A DNA stretch of 64,000 bases from CAYNFP01 sp964396655 (lineage in GTDB: Bacteria > Bacillota_I > Bacilli_A > RF39 > UBA660), in the NCBI GenBank assembly GCA_964396655.1, contig CAYNFP010000001.1, forward strand, positions 138,041-202,040, read 5' to 3'. The notes under the pieces were generated by a model, which made no database searches, was not told where the DNA came from, and saw nothing but the letters and a program-made list of their open reading frames with translations. Below are positions 8,394 to 17,260 of the stretch, in pieces; the stretch's first letter is position 1; each line of letters opens with the position of its first letter. A program made the position numbers and the translations under genes.

Positions 8394-9143
8394 ATGGAAA
8401 TATTAGAAAATTTTAAAAGTTACGATGAATTAAGGGCATATTTAGATAATTTAGAAATTATTGAAAATGAAGAAGATTATGTATCTTACTTTGGAACATC
8501 TTATGATAAAGACTTTAATATAGAAAAATATTGTGAAGAATTAGCTAAAAAAGAAATTCAAGAAGCTGAAATTAGTCAAAATTTGATACAATATGAAAAA
8601 ATAAAAATAATTGAAAAATATAAAAGATATGCTAGATATTTATTAGGTGAATTTGAAAAAACATATTATGAAGATATGAAAGAATTACTTCCTTGGTTGG
8701 TTTATGAAAATAAAATTGCTGAAAAAATTGAATGTAAAATACGTGATTTTAGACTTAAAATGTTGGAAAGTAAAGAATATATAAATATTATTATAGAAAA
8801 AATGCTTGCTTTTACTGGAAAAAACTATTCTTTAAAAAAACTTACTTTTAAAACTAAAGGGAAGTTATCTGGTGGACAATTTGAAAAATTAAGTCCTTGG
8901 TGGAATGATGAAGAAGTAAATTTATTTGTAATTGTATCAGATGATTATGATATACAAAAAGTTCCATTTGAAGTCTTTTCAAATCCTAGTCAATACCCGG
9001 AGTATTATAAAAATTTCGATTTTATTTTATTAGATAAAAACGGGATATATGTATGGGCGTTATTCGGTATGCCTGAAGAAGTTTATGATGAATTAAATGA
9101 AATAACTTTTCAAAAAATGAAACTTGAACTTGCAAAAAAATAA
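8394..9143 (+). CDS. Unknown protein, paralogue B2 of a duplicated gene pair
   Basis: This 249-residue soluble protein is paralogous to B1 at 6550-7341. The shared landmarks are K-Y-K-x-Y-x-x-Y-L-L, E-L-L-P-W-L-V-Y-E, T-G-K-x-Y-S, V-S-D-D and G-M-P-E-E-V-Y-x-E-L-N-E. The order A2-B2 repeats the order A1-B1, so a two-gene unit was probably duplicated with the DUF7666-like gene between the copies. No domain is recognised. Confidence 0.8.
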   Translation: MEILENFKSYDELRAYLDNLEIIENEEDYVSYFGTSYDKDFNIEKYCEELAKKEIQEAEISQNLIQYEKIKIIEKYKRYARYLLGEFEKTYYEDMKELLPWLVYENKIAEKIECKIRDFRLKMLESKEYINIIIEKMLAFTGKNYSLKKLTFKTKGKLSGGQFEKLSPWWNDEEVNLFVIVSDDYDIQKVPFEVFSNPSQYPEYYKNFDFILLDKNGIYVWALFGMPEEVYDELNEITFQKMKLELAKK

Positions 9144-9147
9144 AATA

Positions 9148-9176
9148 AAAAAACTGCAATTAAGCAGCTTTTTTTG
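9148..9176. terminator. Bidirectional terminator between gene B2 and rpmB
   Basis: CTGCaattaaGCAG is flanked by A residues on one side and T residues on the other, so it can end both the plus-strand B2 gene and the minus-strand rpmB gene. It overlaps the end of rpmB. Confidence 0.7.
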
Positions 9177-9327
9177 ATGTTCTAATTTCAGAAGCAGAAA
9201 GTCTAACTTTCTTACCTCCAACTTTAACTGTTTGTAAATTTACTTTTTGAGTCATTTTAGTAGCCTTTAATGAAAAAGGTCTATTATTTCCACTCATATT
9301 ATTTTTCTTTGATACATTCTTAGCCAT
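9160..9327 (-). CDS. rpmB: Ribosomal protein bL28
   Basis: A 55-residue basic protein is encoded on the minus strand, starting at the ATG whose complement is 9325-9327, with GGAGGA seven bases upstream. The sequence has MSGNNRPFSL near residue 11, matching the bL28 signature M-S-G-N-x, and continues with KVGGKKVRLSASEIRT, the bL28 end. It is a component of the large ribosomal subunit. It is monocistronic here and divergent from dnaE. Confidence 0.9.
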   Translation of the reverse strand: MAKNVSKKNNMSGNNRPFSLKATKMTQKVNLQTVKVGGKKVRLSASEIRTSKKAA

Positions 9328-9421
9328 TGTTATTCCTCCTTCGAAATCTCTTAATAATTTATCATATATTTACTAATAAGTCAATTATTTGTTATAATAA
9401 ATTCAGAAAGAGAATATTGTT

Positions 9422-12325
9422 ATGAGTATAATACCATTAAATATTAAAACAAATTATGAATTATTATCTAGTATTATAAAAATAGATGATTTAATTAATT
9501 ATGCTTTAAAAAATAATATTAATGTTTTAGGTATTACTGATAGTAATTTATTTTCTTTTATGGAATTTTATGAATCTTGTAAAAAGAATAATATTAAATC
9601 TGTTATTGGTATAGATTTAGAAGTAAATGATATTAGATTTATATTATATGCTAAGAATTTTGAGGGGTATCAAAATTTATGTAGAATAGTGTCTCAAAAG
9701 AATATTGATTCTTTAAGTTTAGAAAATATTAAAAATAATAAAGATAACTTATTATGTGTATTAAGAAACATTAATAATGAAAGTTATGAAATATTAAGTA
9801 AAGTATTTGATGAAGTATATATTAGTTATAATAATGAATTAAATAAAAAAGATGCTTTAATAATAAGTGATAAAGTTTTATATATGAATGAAATATTATG
9901 TTTTAATGAATCCGATTATGAATATTTAAAATATTTAAAAATGATTAAAGATGGTAAAACTATAGATAATATAGAAGAATATAATTTTGAAAATAATTCT
10001 TTTAATTTAAAAATTAATTCTTTCGATTTAAAAACCAATGAAGAATTTATCAAATTAATTGATTTAGAATTACCTAAATTTTCTTTTAAATTACCAAAAT
10101 ACAAATCTAATTCAAATGAATATTTAAAAAGTTTATGTAAAAAAGGATTAGAAAAAAGACTGAATAATAATGTAACTGATATATATAAAAATAGATTACT
10201 TTATGAATTAGATGTAATAGAAAATACTGGATTTGTAGATTATTTCTTAATAGTTTATGATATTGTTTTATATGCTAAAAAGAATAATATATATGTTGGT
10301 CCTGGTAGAGGAAGTGCGGTAGGTAGTTTAGTAAGTTATAGTCTTGGAATTATTGATATAGATCCATTAAAATATAACTTAATGTTTGAAAGATTTTTAA
10401 ATCCAAATAGAGTAAGTATGCCTGATATAGATATAGATATAAGTGATATAAAAAGAGAAGAATTAATAGAGTATGTTAGGGTTAAATATGGATACGATAA
10501 AGTTGCTAATATAATTACTTTTAGTACATTACTTCCTAAACAGGTATTAAGAGATGTTGGTAGAGTTTTGAATATAAGTGTAAACAAAATGGATACTTTA
10601 CTTAGTTTACTTAAAGATAAAGATAGTTTAGAAATTTTAGAGAATAACTCTAAGTATAAAGATTTAATTTTATTTAACAAAGAATATATAAAATTATTAG
10701 ATATTTCTAAAAAATTAGAGGGACTAAAAAAACACGCTAGTATTCATGCGGCTGGTATTGTAATAGATAGTGAACCTTTAACTAATAAAGTTCCTTTATT
10801 TAAAAGTGGTAATAATATTTTAGTTGGATTTGATAAAAAACATATTGAAGAACTTGGTATATTAAAAATAGATTTACTTAGTATTAGAAATCTTTCTATT
10901 ATTGATGAAGTATTAAATAAAATAAAAGAAACAACTGGAAGGTATATTAGTTTAAATGATATACCAATAGACGATCATAAAACAATAGAAATATTTGCTA
11001 AAGCTGAAACTACCGGAATATTTCAATATGAAAGCTCTGGTATTAGAAACTTAATTCGTAAGATGAATGTTAAAAATTTTGATGATTTAGTTTTAGTTAT
11101 TGCGATGTTTAGACCTGGTCCTATGAGTATGATTCCAACTTATTTGAGAAGAAGAGAAGGAAAAGAAGCAGTTACTTATCCAGTAAAGGAATTAGAACCA
11201 ATTTTAAAAGATACATTAGGTATAATGGTTTATCAGGAGCAATTATTAGAAATATTAAATGTAATGGCGGGTTATACATATGCTGAAGCTGATGTAATAA
11301 GATCTGCTATTAAGAGTAAAAACGAAGAAATATTACTAAAAGAAAGAACTAATTTTGAAACAAGAAGTTTGAAATTGGGATTCAATAAATCTGACATAGA
11401 TAATGTTTATAATATGATAGTTAGATTTGCTAATTATGGCTTCAATAAATCTCACTCAGTTGCTTATGCTATGGTTGGTTATCAAATGGCTTATTTGAAA
11501 GCTAATTTTAAAAATATATTTATGATAAATTTATTAAACAAAGAAATTGGAAGAGAAAGTAAAACCAAAGAATATATAGAAGAATCTAAAATATTAGGAT
11601 TAAACTTTAGTGGGATAGATATAAATGAAAGTTGTGATATTTATTATAACAAGGATGATAAAATTATCTTACCTTTAGGCATTGTAAAGAATGTTGGAGA
11701 TATTGCTATAAAAAGAATTTTAGAAGAAAAAACAAAGGAAAAATTTAAAGATTTCTTAGATTTTTGTTCTAGATGCTATAATAATGCAGTTAATAAAAAA
11801 GTAATAGAATCTTTAATTTTAATAGGTGCTTTTGATAGATTTAATTACAATAAAAAAACATTAATAGAAAATTTAGAAGAAATAATAAATTATTCTTTAC
11901 TATGTCAAACGCTTGGGGAAGATAATGTTATACCTCCAGAGATAGAATCATCTGAAGAATATGAAGATAGTTATTTACTTCAATCTGAAAGTGAACTTTT
12001 AGGCTTCTATTTTTCTAATCATCCGGTTACAAAGTATAAAAGAAATATAACCACAACTGATATAAATAAATATTACGATAAAAATATAAATATGATTTTA
12101 TTATTAGAAAGTATTAAAGAAATAAAAACTAAAAATAATGATAAAATGGCATTCTTAAAATTAAGTGATGAATATGGTTTAATAGATGGAGTAATATTTC
12201 CAAACTATTATAAAGAGATATACAATTTACTTAGAAAAATGCAAGTTGTAAATATTTATTGCAAGGTAGAAAAAAGATTAAATGAATATCAACTTGTAGT
12301 AAATAAAATAGAGATTTTAAAATAA
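9422..12325 (+). CDS. dnaE: DNA polymerase III alpha subunit DnaE
   Basis: This is the replicative DNA polymerase alpha subunit of the DnaE type, 967 residues, shorter than the usual 1,100 or so. Domains in order are an N-terminal PHP-like domain (about 1-200), the polymerase core with GPGRGSAVGSLVSY and the catalytic aspartates in MPDIDIDIS, FRPGPM, MVYQEQ, FNKSHSVAYA, and a C-terminal OB-fold strand region ending QLVVNKIEILK. The PHP domain is degenerate: where active relatives have H-x-H near the start, this one reads LNIKTNYELL, so it cannot bind metals in the usual way. The extra C-terminal tau-binding tail of longer relatives seems absent. Confidence 0.93.
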   Translation: MSIIPLNIKTNYELLSSIIKIDDLINYALKNNINVLGITDSNLFSFMEFYESCKKNNIKSVIGIDLEVNDIRFILYAKNFEGYQNLCRIVSQKNIDSLSLENIKNNKDNLLCVLRNINNESYEILSKVFDEVYISYNNELNKKDALIISDKVLYMNEILCFNESDYEYLKYLKMIKDGKTIDNIEEYNFENNSFNLKINSFDLKTNEEFIKLIDLELPKFSFKLPKYKSNSNEYLKSLCKKGLEKRLNNNVTDIYKNRLLYELDVIENTGFVDYFLIVYDIVLYAKKNNIYVGPGRGSAVGSLVSYSLGIIDIDPLKYNLMFERFLNPNRVSMPDIDIDISDIKREELIEYVRVKYGYDKVANIITFSTLLPKQVLRDVGRVLNISVNKMDTLLSLLKDKDSLEILENNSKYKDLILFNKEYIKLLDISKKLEGLKKHASIHAAGIVIDSEPLTNKVPLFKSGNNILVGFDKKHIEELGILKIDLLSIRNLSIIDEVLNKIKETTGRYISLNDIPIDDHKTIEIFAKAETTGIFQYESSGIRNLIRKMNVKNFDDLVLVIAMFRPGPMSMIPTYLRRREGKEAVTYPVKELEPILKDTLGIMVYQEQLLEILNVMAGYTYAEADVIRSAIKSKNEEILLKERTNFETRSLKLGFNKSDIDNVYNMIVRFANYGFNKSHSVAYAMVGYQMAYLKANFKNIFMINLLNKEIGRESKTKEYIEESKILGLNFSGIDINESCDIYYNKDDKIILPLGIVKNVGDIAIKRILEEKTKEKFKDFLDFCSRCYNNAVNKKVIESLILIGAFDRFNYNKKTLIENLEEIINYSLLCQTLGEDNVIPPEIESSEEYEDSYLLQSESELLGFYFSNHPVTKYKRNITTTDINKYYDKNINMILLLESIKEIKTKNNDKMAFLKLSDEYGLIDGVIFPNYYKEIYNLLRKMQVVNIYCKVEKRLNEYQLVVNKIEILK

Positions 12326-12383
12326 AGTTGAATAAGTTAGAAGTAATATGTTATAATTTTTTTATAGAATAGTGAGTGATAAA

Positions 12384-13184
12384 ATGAAACAAAGAGTAAT
12401 AAGTGCAGTTATAGCTTTTTTAATAGTAATACCAATTATGGTAATTGGAGGATATTTATATAAGGGTGCAGTTATAGCTTTAGGTATTATAGCTATGTTA
12501 GAATTAATTAAAGCAAAATCTAAAAACAAACAAACACCTTTGTTAATTAAAATAATAAGTATTTATAATTTTGTTTTCATGATGTTAATAAATATAAATA
12601 ATAATAATTTTTTATTAAATATGCCTTTTAAATATTTAATCTTGAATTCGATATTGTTATTTTTACCATTAATTTTTTATCATGATAATAAAAAATATAG
12701 TATTGAAGACGCAACATTTTATTCTGGATTAACATTATTTTTAGTGTTAGGCTTTAATGCCTTAATGATGATTAGATCTTATAATGTATATTATTTAATA
12801 TTTTTGCTTTTAATTACTATTACCAGTGATACATTTGCGTATTTTGTTGGTACATTAATTGGTAAACATAAAATGTGTCCAACGATATCTCCAAATAAAT
12901 CTGTTGAAGGTTTTATTGGAGGATTAGTATTTGGAACATTTATTACAACATCAATTTATGTTGTAACTTTTGATTATACTGGAAACATATTTTTGTTAAT
13001 ATTAGTTATAATGTTATTGAGCATAATGTCTACATTAGGAGATTTATTCTTTAGTTTTATTAAAAGATATTATGATATAAAAGATTTTGGTAATATAATG
13101 CCAGGACATGGTGGAGTACTTGATAGAGTAGATAGTCTATTATTTGTATTATTATCATTTTGTCTAATTATAAGTTTTATGTAA
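12384..13184 (+). CDS. cdsA: Phosphatidate cytidylyltransferase CdsA
   Basis: CdsA makes CDP-diacylglycerol from phosphatidic acid and CTP at the membrane. The product is 266 residues with about eight hydrophobic segments. The C-terminal family signature is visible: SDTFAYFVG, then SPNKSVEGFIGG, LGDLFFSFIKR and GHGGVLDRVDS. I chose the ATG at 12384 rather than an in-frame GTG at 12372, because the GTG has no ribosome binding site and lies in one. It is followed after 12 bp by rseP, the usual Bacillota pairing. Confidence 0.94.
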   Translation: MKQRVISAVIAFLIVIPIMVIGGYLYKGAVIALGIIAMLELIKAKSKNKQTPLLIKIISIYNFVFMMLININNNNFLLNMPFKYLILNSILLFLPLIFYHDNKKYSIEDATFYSGLTLFLVLGFNALMMIRSYNVYYLIFLLLITITSDTFAYFVGTLIGKHKMCPTISPNKSVEGFIGGLVFGTFITTSIYVVTFDYTGNIFLLILVIMLLSIMSTLGDLFFSFIKRYYDIKDFGNIMPGHGGVLDRVDSLLFVLLSFCLIISFM

Positions 13185-13196
13185 GGAGAATATATA

Positions 13197-14240
13197 ATGA
13201 ATTTTATAATTACGTTTTTAGTTCTAATATTAATATTAGGAACAATAATTTTAATTCACGAACTTGGACATTTTATTGCAGCTAAGAAAAGTGGAGTATA
13301 TGTAGAAGAGTTCGCTATTGGTATGGGGCCCAAAATATGGAGCAGTAAAAAGAAAAAAAATGAGACAACATTCTCATTAAGAATATTTCCAATAGGTGGA
13401 TTTGTAGCGATGGCTAATGAAGAAAATCCTGAAATGAAAATAAGGAAAGATCAAGTTCTTGAAAATAAAACATTTATTCAGAGATTTTTAGTTTTAATAA
13501 TGGGAATATTATTTAATTTTGTTTTAACAATAGTATTACTTTTTTTAAATGGATTAATTTATGGAAGTCCAGTTCAAACACCTGTTGTTGGCGAAGTTGC
13601 TAAAGAAAGTGCAATCTATGAAGCAGGTATTAAATCTGGCGATATTATTAAATCAGTTAATGGACAAAAAACCGAAACCTGGGATGATGTTTTATTAGAA
13701 ATATCTGTTAAAAAAGCAAAAGAAAATTATGAATTCATTGTAGAAAGAAATAATAAATCATATACATATAAAGTAACTCCTCAAATCAAAAAAGTGGACG
13801 GAGAAGAACAAAGAGTTTTTGGTTTTTCAATTTCATATTCAAAGAATTATGGATTTGTAAATGCTTTAAAATATTCAGTAAATGGATTTTGGGATATGCT
13901 TAAATCAATAACTAATATATTAAAAGATTTATTTGTTGGATCAATATCAGTTAATAACTTAAGTGGCCCAGTAGGTATTTATACAGTAATAGATCAAATA
14001 AAGGAAACAGGACTTGAAAATATAATTTATTTAACTGCATATTTAAGTATTAATATTGGGGTAATAAATTTACTTCCAATACCTATATTTGATGGAGGAA
14101 GAATTCTATTATTAATATTTGAAAAAATAACAAAAAGAAAAAATAAAAAATTAGAAAACATTTTAAATGTAATTGGCTTTTTCTTATTAATATTATTAAT
14201 AATATATGTAACATTTAATGATATATTTAAATTATTATAG
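13197..14240 (+). CDS. rseP: Site-2 protease RseP/RasP
   Basis: This is a membrane zinc metalloprotease that cuts transmembrane segments of regulators and signal-peptide remnants. It has 347 residues with the zinc-binding HELGH at residues 21-25 in the first membrane segment, a conserved GMGPKIW and FPIGGFV region, a single PDZ domain at about residues 120-200 (VGEVAKESAIYEAGIKSGD), and the second motif NLLPIPIFDGG with the third zinc ligand. The gene directly follows cdsA with a GGAGAA site and belongs to the same operon. Confidence 0.95.
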   Translation: MNFIITFLVLILILGTIILIHELGHFIAAKKSGVYVEEFAIGMGPKIWSSKKKKNETTFSLRIFPIGGFVAMANEENPEMKIRKDQVLENKTFIQRFLVLIMGILFNFVLTIVLLFLNGLIYGSPVQTPVVGEVAKESAIYEAGIKSGDIIKSVNGQKTETWDDVLLEISVKKAKENYEFIVERNNKSYTYKVTPQIKKVDGEEQRVFGFSISYSKNYGFVNALKYSVNGFWDMLKSITNILKDLFVGSISVNNLSGPVGIYTVIDQIKETGLENIIYLTAYLSINIGVINLLPIPIFDGGRILLLIFEKITKRKNKKLENILNVIGFFLLILLIIYVTFNDIFKLL

Positions 14241-14248
14241 AGGTTTTT

Positions 14249-14614
14249 ATGAGTGCATTAGAAAATAAAGAAATATTAAAATATTGTCCAAATTATTATA
14301 AAATTATTAATCAAGAGTTTTTAGAATCAGATGTTGTTTCTATGAAGCTAATTCAAATATTTCAAGAATTTGTCTTTAGTGTTGATTTAAATAAAAAAAA
14401 TGAAATAACTATTATGAATAAGCTTTCAGAAGCAATTACTAAATATTTTGATGATGGAGAATTTAAAAAAGAACTAGTTAATACTATATCAACATTAAAA
14501 ATAAAGACTGGAATTGATAATGTTCTTCTTTATATAGCAGAAAAAATAATTGAAGCTTATAATAAGTATTTAGAGTATTATACTAGGAATTTATATATTC
14601 CTAGATGGATATAA
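14249..14614 (+). CDS. Small protein of unknown function
   Basis: The product is a 121-residue predicted helical protein with no signal or membrane segment. I do not recognise it. It starts eight bases after rseP with an AGAGGT ribosome binding site, so it is probably the last gene of the cdsA-rseP operon. The C-terminal part is rich in tyrosine. Confidence 0.7.
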   Translation: MSALENKEILKYCPNYYKIINQEFLESDVVSMKLIQIFQEFVFSVDLNKKNEITIMNKLSEAITKYFDDGEFKKELVNTISTLKIKTGIDNVLLYIAEKIIEAYNKYLEYYTRNLYIPRWI

Positions 14615-14672
14615 TTAGACTTTTTAAATAAAATATGTTATAATTTTAAGGCTTTTATGTGAAGTGAGAAAT

Positions 14673-15131
14673 ATGGAATATACAAAAATATACAATGAAT
14701 TTAGAAAAAATAATAAATTTAAAAAATTAGAAAAAGAAACACATCATGGATGTGACAGATTGTCACATACAAAAAGAGTGGCAAAACTTAGTTATCAAGT
14801 ATCTAAATTTTTAAATGTGGATCAAACCTCTGTAACCAGAGGTGCTTTAATGCATGATTTTTTCTTAGATAAAGAGTTAAAAGATTTACCTAAAAAGAAT
14901 CATCCTACTTTAGCTTATATAAATTCAAGAAAATATTTTAAACTTAATGAAATAGAAGAAGATATAATAAAAAGCCATATGTATCCGATTGTAAAAGTAA
15001 AACCGATATATAAAGAGTCGCGTGTTGTTTGTTTTTGTGATAGAATAGTAAGTATATATGAATTTCTTAGATATCAATTATATTCATATTCAAGTATATT
15101 CATAATATTTGTTATAGAGTTTTTAAAATGA
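14673..15131 (+). CDS. HD-domain phosphohydrolase-like protein
   Basis: This 152-residue protein carries a metal-binding HD domain: HHGCDRLSHTKRVAKL near residue 22, then GALMHDFF with the H-D pair, and a later KSHMYP with a further histidine. Such proteins hydrolyse nucleotides or phosphoesters; the substrate here is unknown. I placed the start at the ATG at 14673, after GTGAG; an in-frame GTG at 14664 is part of that site. The stop lies five bases before the tRNA-Arg gene. Confidence 0.8.
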   Translation: MEYTKIYNEFRKNNKFKKLEKETHHGCDRLSHTKRVAKLSYQVSKFLNVDQTSVTRGALMHDFFLDKELKDLPKKNHPTLAYINSRKYFKLNEIEEDIIKSHMYPIVKVKPIYKESRVVCFCDRIVSIYEFLRYQLYSYSSIFIIFVIEFLK

Positions 15132-15135
15132 TATT

Positions 15136-15212
15136 GTCCTCGTAGCTCAGTTGGATAGAGCAATCCCCTCCTAAGGGATAGGTCATCAGTTCGACTCTGA
15201 TCGAGGACGCCA
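15136..15212 (+). tRNA. tRNA-Arg (anticodon CCT)
   Basis: The sequence folds as a full cloverleaf. The acceptor arms GTCCTCG and CGAGGAC pair perfectly, the anticodon stem ATCCC/GGGAT encloses the loop CTCCTAA with anticodon CCT, the T-arm has TTCGACT, and CCA is encoded at the end. It reads AGG codons. A decayed copy lies at 17132-17199. Confidence 0.95.
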
Positions 15213-15228
15213 TATTTTGATTAATTTA

Positions 15229-15262
15229 AGTCTTGAAAGCTAATGTTTTCAAGACTTTTTAT
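15229..15262 (+). terminator. Terminator after tRNA-Arg
   Basis: AAGTCTTGAAA and TTTTCAAGACTT form a strong stem followed by T residues. It is nested in an outer inverted repeat, TTTGATTAAT / ATTAATCAAA (15217-15273). Confidence 0.8.
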
Positions 15263-15505
15263 ATTAATCAAAGTATCATAATTTACCACAAAGTATTTTA
15301 AATAATTATAATTTTTGGCACTTTTTATGGCACTCTTATAAAAGGGTTAAACTATCGATAAATAAAGGTATAAATAAGATTGCCATATAAATATTAAACG
15401 ACTTTTAGTCGTTTTTTTCTTGAGGTTTTAATATAAATTGGTCAGAGTATTGAAAAAAGGTCAAAATTATGCAATAATATGTAATCAAACAAGGGGGAAT
15501 GTTTT
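15263..15505 (+). other. Intergenic stretch between tRNA-Arg and the racemase
   Basis: No gene is visible. The stretch contains a TTTGGCACTTTTTATGGCACTC segment with a repeated GGCACT and a second terminator-like hairpin (15396-15418). The racemase ribosome binding site AAGGGGGA is at its end. The base composition matches the neighbours. Confidence 0.5.
15396..15418 (+). terminator. Terminator-like hairpin upstream of the racemase
   Basis: The arms AAACGACT and AGTCGTTT around a three-base loop are followed by a T run. No gene ends just before it, so it may be a remnant or a leader attenuator. Confidence 0.55.
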
Positions 15506-16216
15506 TTGAAAACAATAGGAATAATTGGTGGTATGAGTTATGAGTCATCAATTCATTATTATGAAAGAATAAATAAGCAAGTTAATGATAGACTTGGGAA
15601 TTTAAATACGGCTAGAATTATTATGTATAGTGTTAATTTTGAAGAAATTGAGCCGTTGATGAGGGCTAATAGATGGGACGAAATTGCTGTTATTTTAACC
15701 GATATTGCAAAGAAGTTAGAATTAGTAGGTGTAGATGTTATTGTTATAGCAACAAACACAATGCACAAATTGTATGATGAAATACAATATAATATTAATG
15801 TTCCAATGATACATATTGCTGATACTGTTGCCGAAAGATGTATTAATCAAGGTATTCAAAATGTTGGTTTATTAGGTACGGCATATACAATGAGAGAGGC
15901 ATTTTTAAAGGATAGATTAGCCCAAAAAGGTTTAAATGTAATTGTACCTGACAGTGATATAAAAATAGATGAAATAAATAGAATTATTTTTGAGGAGTTA
16001 TGTGTCGGAAAAGTTTTAGAGGGGTCAAGAAAATATTATAAAGAAGTAATCGAAGAATTATCAAAACGATATGGTGCAAGAGGTATTATTTTAGGATGCA
16101 CTGAAATTGAAATGCTAATTTCAAAAAATGATGTTTCAATTCCTTTATTTGATACAACTGAAGCTCATATTAGTGGTATAGTTGACTATGTAGCTCCAAG
16201 AAAAGTATTAAAATAA
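15506..16216 (+). CDS. Broad-specificity amino-acid racemase (Asp/Glu racemase superfamily, YgeA/RacX type)
   Basis: This 236-residue protein is of the aspartate/glutamate racemase superfamily. It opens with IGIIGGMSYESS. The first catalytic position reads ATNTMH, with threonine where classic members have cysteine, and the second is ILGCTEIEML with cysteine. The Thr/Cys pair is the one known from YgeA and RacX-type racemases, which act on several amino acids and favour the L-to-D direction. The start is a TTG with AAGGGGGA eight bases upstream. It is followed by a Fic gene, and the two lie between tRNA-Arg and its decayed copy. Confidence 0.88.
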   Translation: MKTIGIIGGMSYESSIHYYERINKQVNDRLGNLNTARIIMYSVNFEEIEPLMRANRWDEIAVILTDIAKKLELVGVDVIVIATNTMHKLYDEIQYNINVPMIHIADTVAERCINQGIQNVGLLGTAYTMREAFLKDRLAQKGLNVIVPDSDIKIDEINRIIFEELCVGKVLEGSRKYYKEVIEELSKRYGARGIILGCTEIEMLISKNDVSIPLFDTTEAHISGIVDYVAPRKVLK

Positions 16217-16226
16217 TGGTGCAATT

Positions 16227-17114
16227 ATGAGTAATATTGAAATTATTAGACAATTACAAGAGCAATATCGAGATGTTGATAAAGGTTTATTAATAGCATA
16301 TGTCAATGAGTTAATCAAAACTGAATATTTAAGATATAATGATAATGAATTATATTTTAATATAAACTTTGAAAGTATTTTATTAGGAAATCAAGAGCCA
16401 ACAACTAAATTAGATTTTGCAATTGCCCAAGCAATTTTTATCACTTTACAACCATTAAGGAATGATATTGATAGCGAAAATATTGAACAAGTTATGTTAA
16501 GTTGGAGTGGGTATATTTTATATAGAGATGTTAGGAAAGGTGAATACCCCAAAGATATTCTTCATTATTTTGATGATGAAGATTTTGAAAAAATAGATTT
16601 AATGTCTATAGATAGAGAACAAATTAAAGAAGCAATCGAGTATGATAAGATGGTTGATTGTGATAAAAAAGAAAGATGTACTAAAGTTTTATGCGAAAAA
16701 ATAGCTAAAGTATTATCAAGACAAACAGGAATGGATGATGAAGAATTTGATATTAATGTTGTTCTTATCAATTATAGATTTTTAAGAATACATCCATTTT
16801 ATGATGGGAATGGTAGGGTTTCAAGAATGCTTTTAAATTATATGCTTAATGCACGAGACGGATATTTTCCAATAGCTTTAAATGATGATGAAATAAAAGA
16901 AAAAATTACTTATTATAAACAACTGAGTAAATTATTTTATACAATTTTTATGGGACTTTATCTTTCTGGTTTAGAATATGACGATGAGGGTTCTTACGAA
17001 TTAGAAACTGAAGAGAGTTTTTTTGAGAATGTTTCTAAGTATATAAAAGGAAAACAAAATCGTGCAAAAATAATGTTAGGAATAGAAACTTTAGCAGAAA
17101 TAAAAAAAATCTAA
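16227..17114 (+). CDS. Fic-family protein
   Basis: The product is a 295-residue protein with the Fic active-site motif HPFYDGNGRVSR at about residues 191-202, complete with the catalytic histidine and the GNGR anion hole. Fic enzymes usually transfer AMP from ATP to hydroxyl groups of target proteins. The N-terminal 100 residues look helical, with no obvious inhibitory S/T-x-x-x-E-G/N helix or antitoxin gene nearby. It starts 10 bp after the racemase and is probably cotranscribed with it. Confidence 0.9.
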   Translation: MSNIEIIRQLQEQYRDVDKGLLIAYVNELIKTEYLRYNDNELYFNINFESILLGNQEPTTKLDFAIAQAIFITLQPLRNDIDSENIEQVMLSWSGYILYRDVRKGEYPKDILHYFDDEDFEKIDLMSIDREQIKEAIEYDKMVDCDKKERCTKVLCEKIAKVLSRQTGMDDEEFDINVVLINYRFLRIHPFYDGNGRVSRMLLNYMLNARDGYFPIALNDDEIKEKITYYKQLSKLFYTIFMGLYLSGLEYDDEGSYELETEESFFENVSKYIKGKQNRAKIMLGIETLAEIKKI

Positions 17115-17131
17115 AAAGCAGTTGATGAAAA

Positions 17132-17199
17132 GCCATGTAGACTCATGTTAGAAAACAACAGGCATAGGTAGTCGATTCGATTCTGATCGAGGATGCCGA
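17132..17199 (+). pseudogene. Decayed copy of tRNA-Arg(CCT)
   Basis: The 3' half, TCGATTCGATTCTGATCGAGGATGCC, matches the T-arm and acceptor end of the tRNA-Arg at 15136-15212 at about 22 of 27 positions. The 5' half keeps traces of it (GTAG..CTCA.GTTAGA). The anticodon arm is broken and shortened, so no cloverleaf forms. A terminator follows, just as after the intact gene. Confidence 0.7.
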
Positions 17200-17209
17200 A
17201 TTTTAAATT

Positions 17210-17233
17210 AAGTTCTGTTTTCCAGAACTTTTT
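17210..17233 (+). terminator. Terminator after the tRNA remnant
   Basis: AAGTTCTG and CAGAACTT pair around five bases and are followed by T residues. It parallels the terminator that follows the intact tRNA-Arg. Confidence 0.75.
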
Positions 17234-17260
17234 ATGTTATAATAATTTTAGGGTGATATT

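Noticed and set aside
15300..15345. GGCACT repeat after tRNA-Arg as the core of an integrase attachment site
   Set aside because: The repeat is very short and no integrase gene or matching copy was seen at the other end of the islet.
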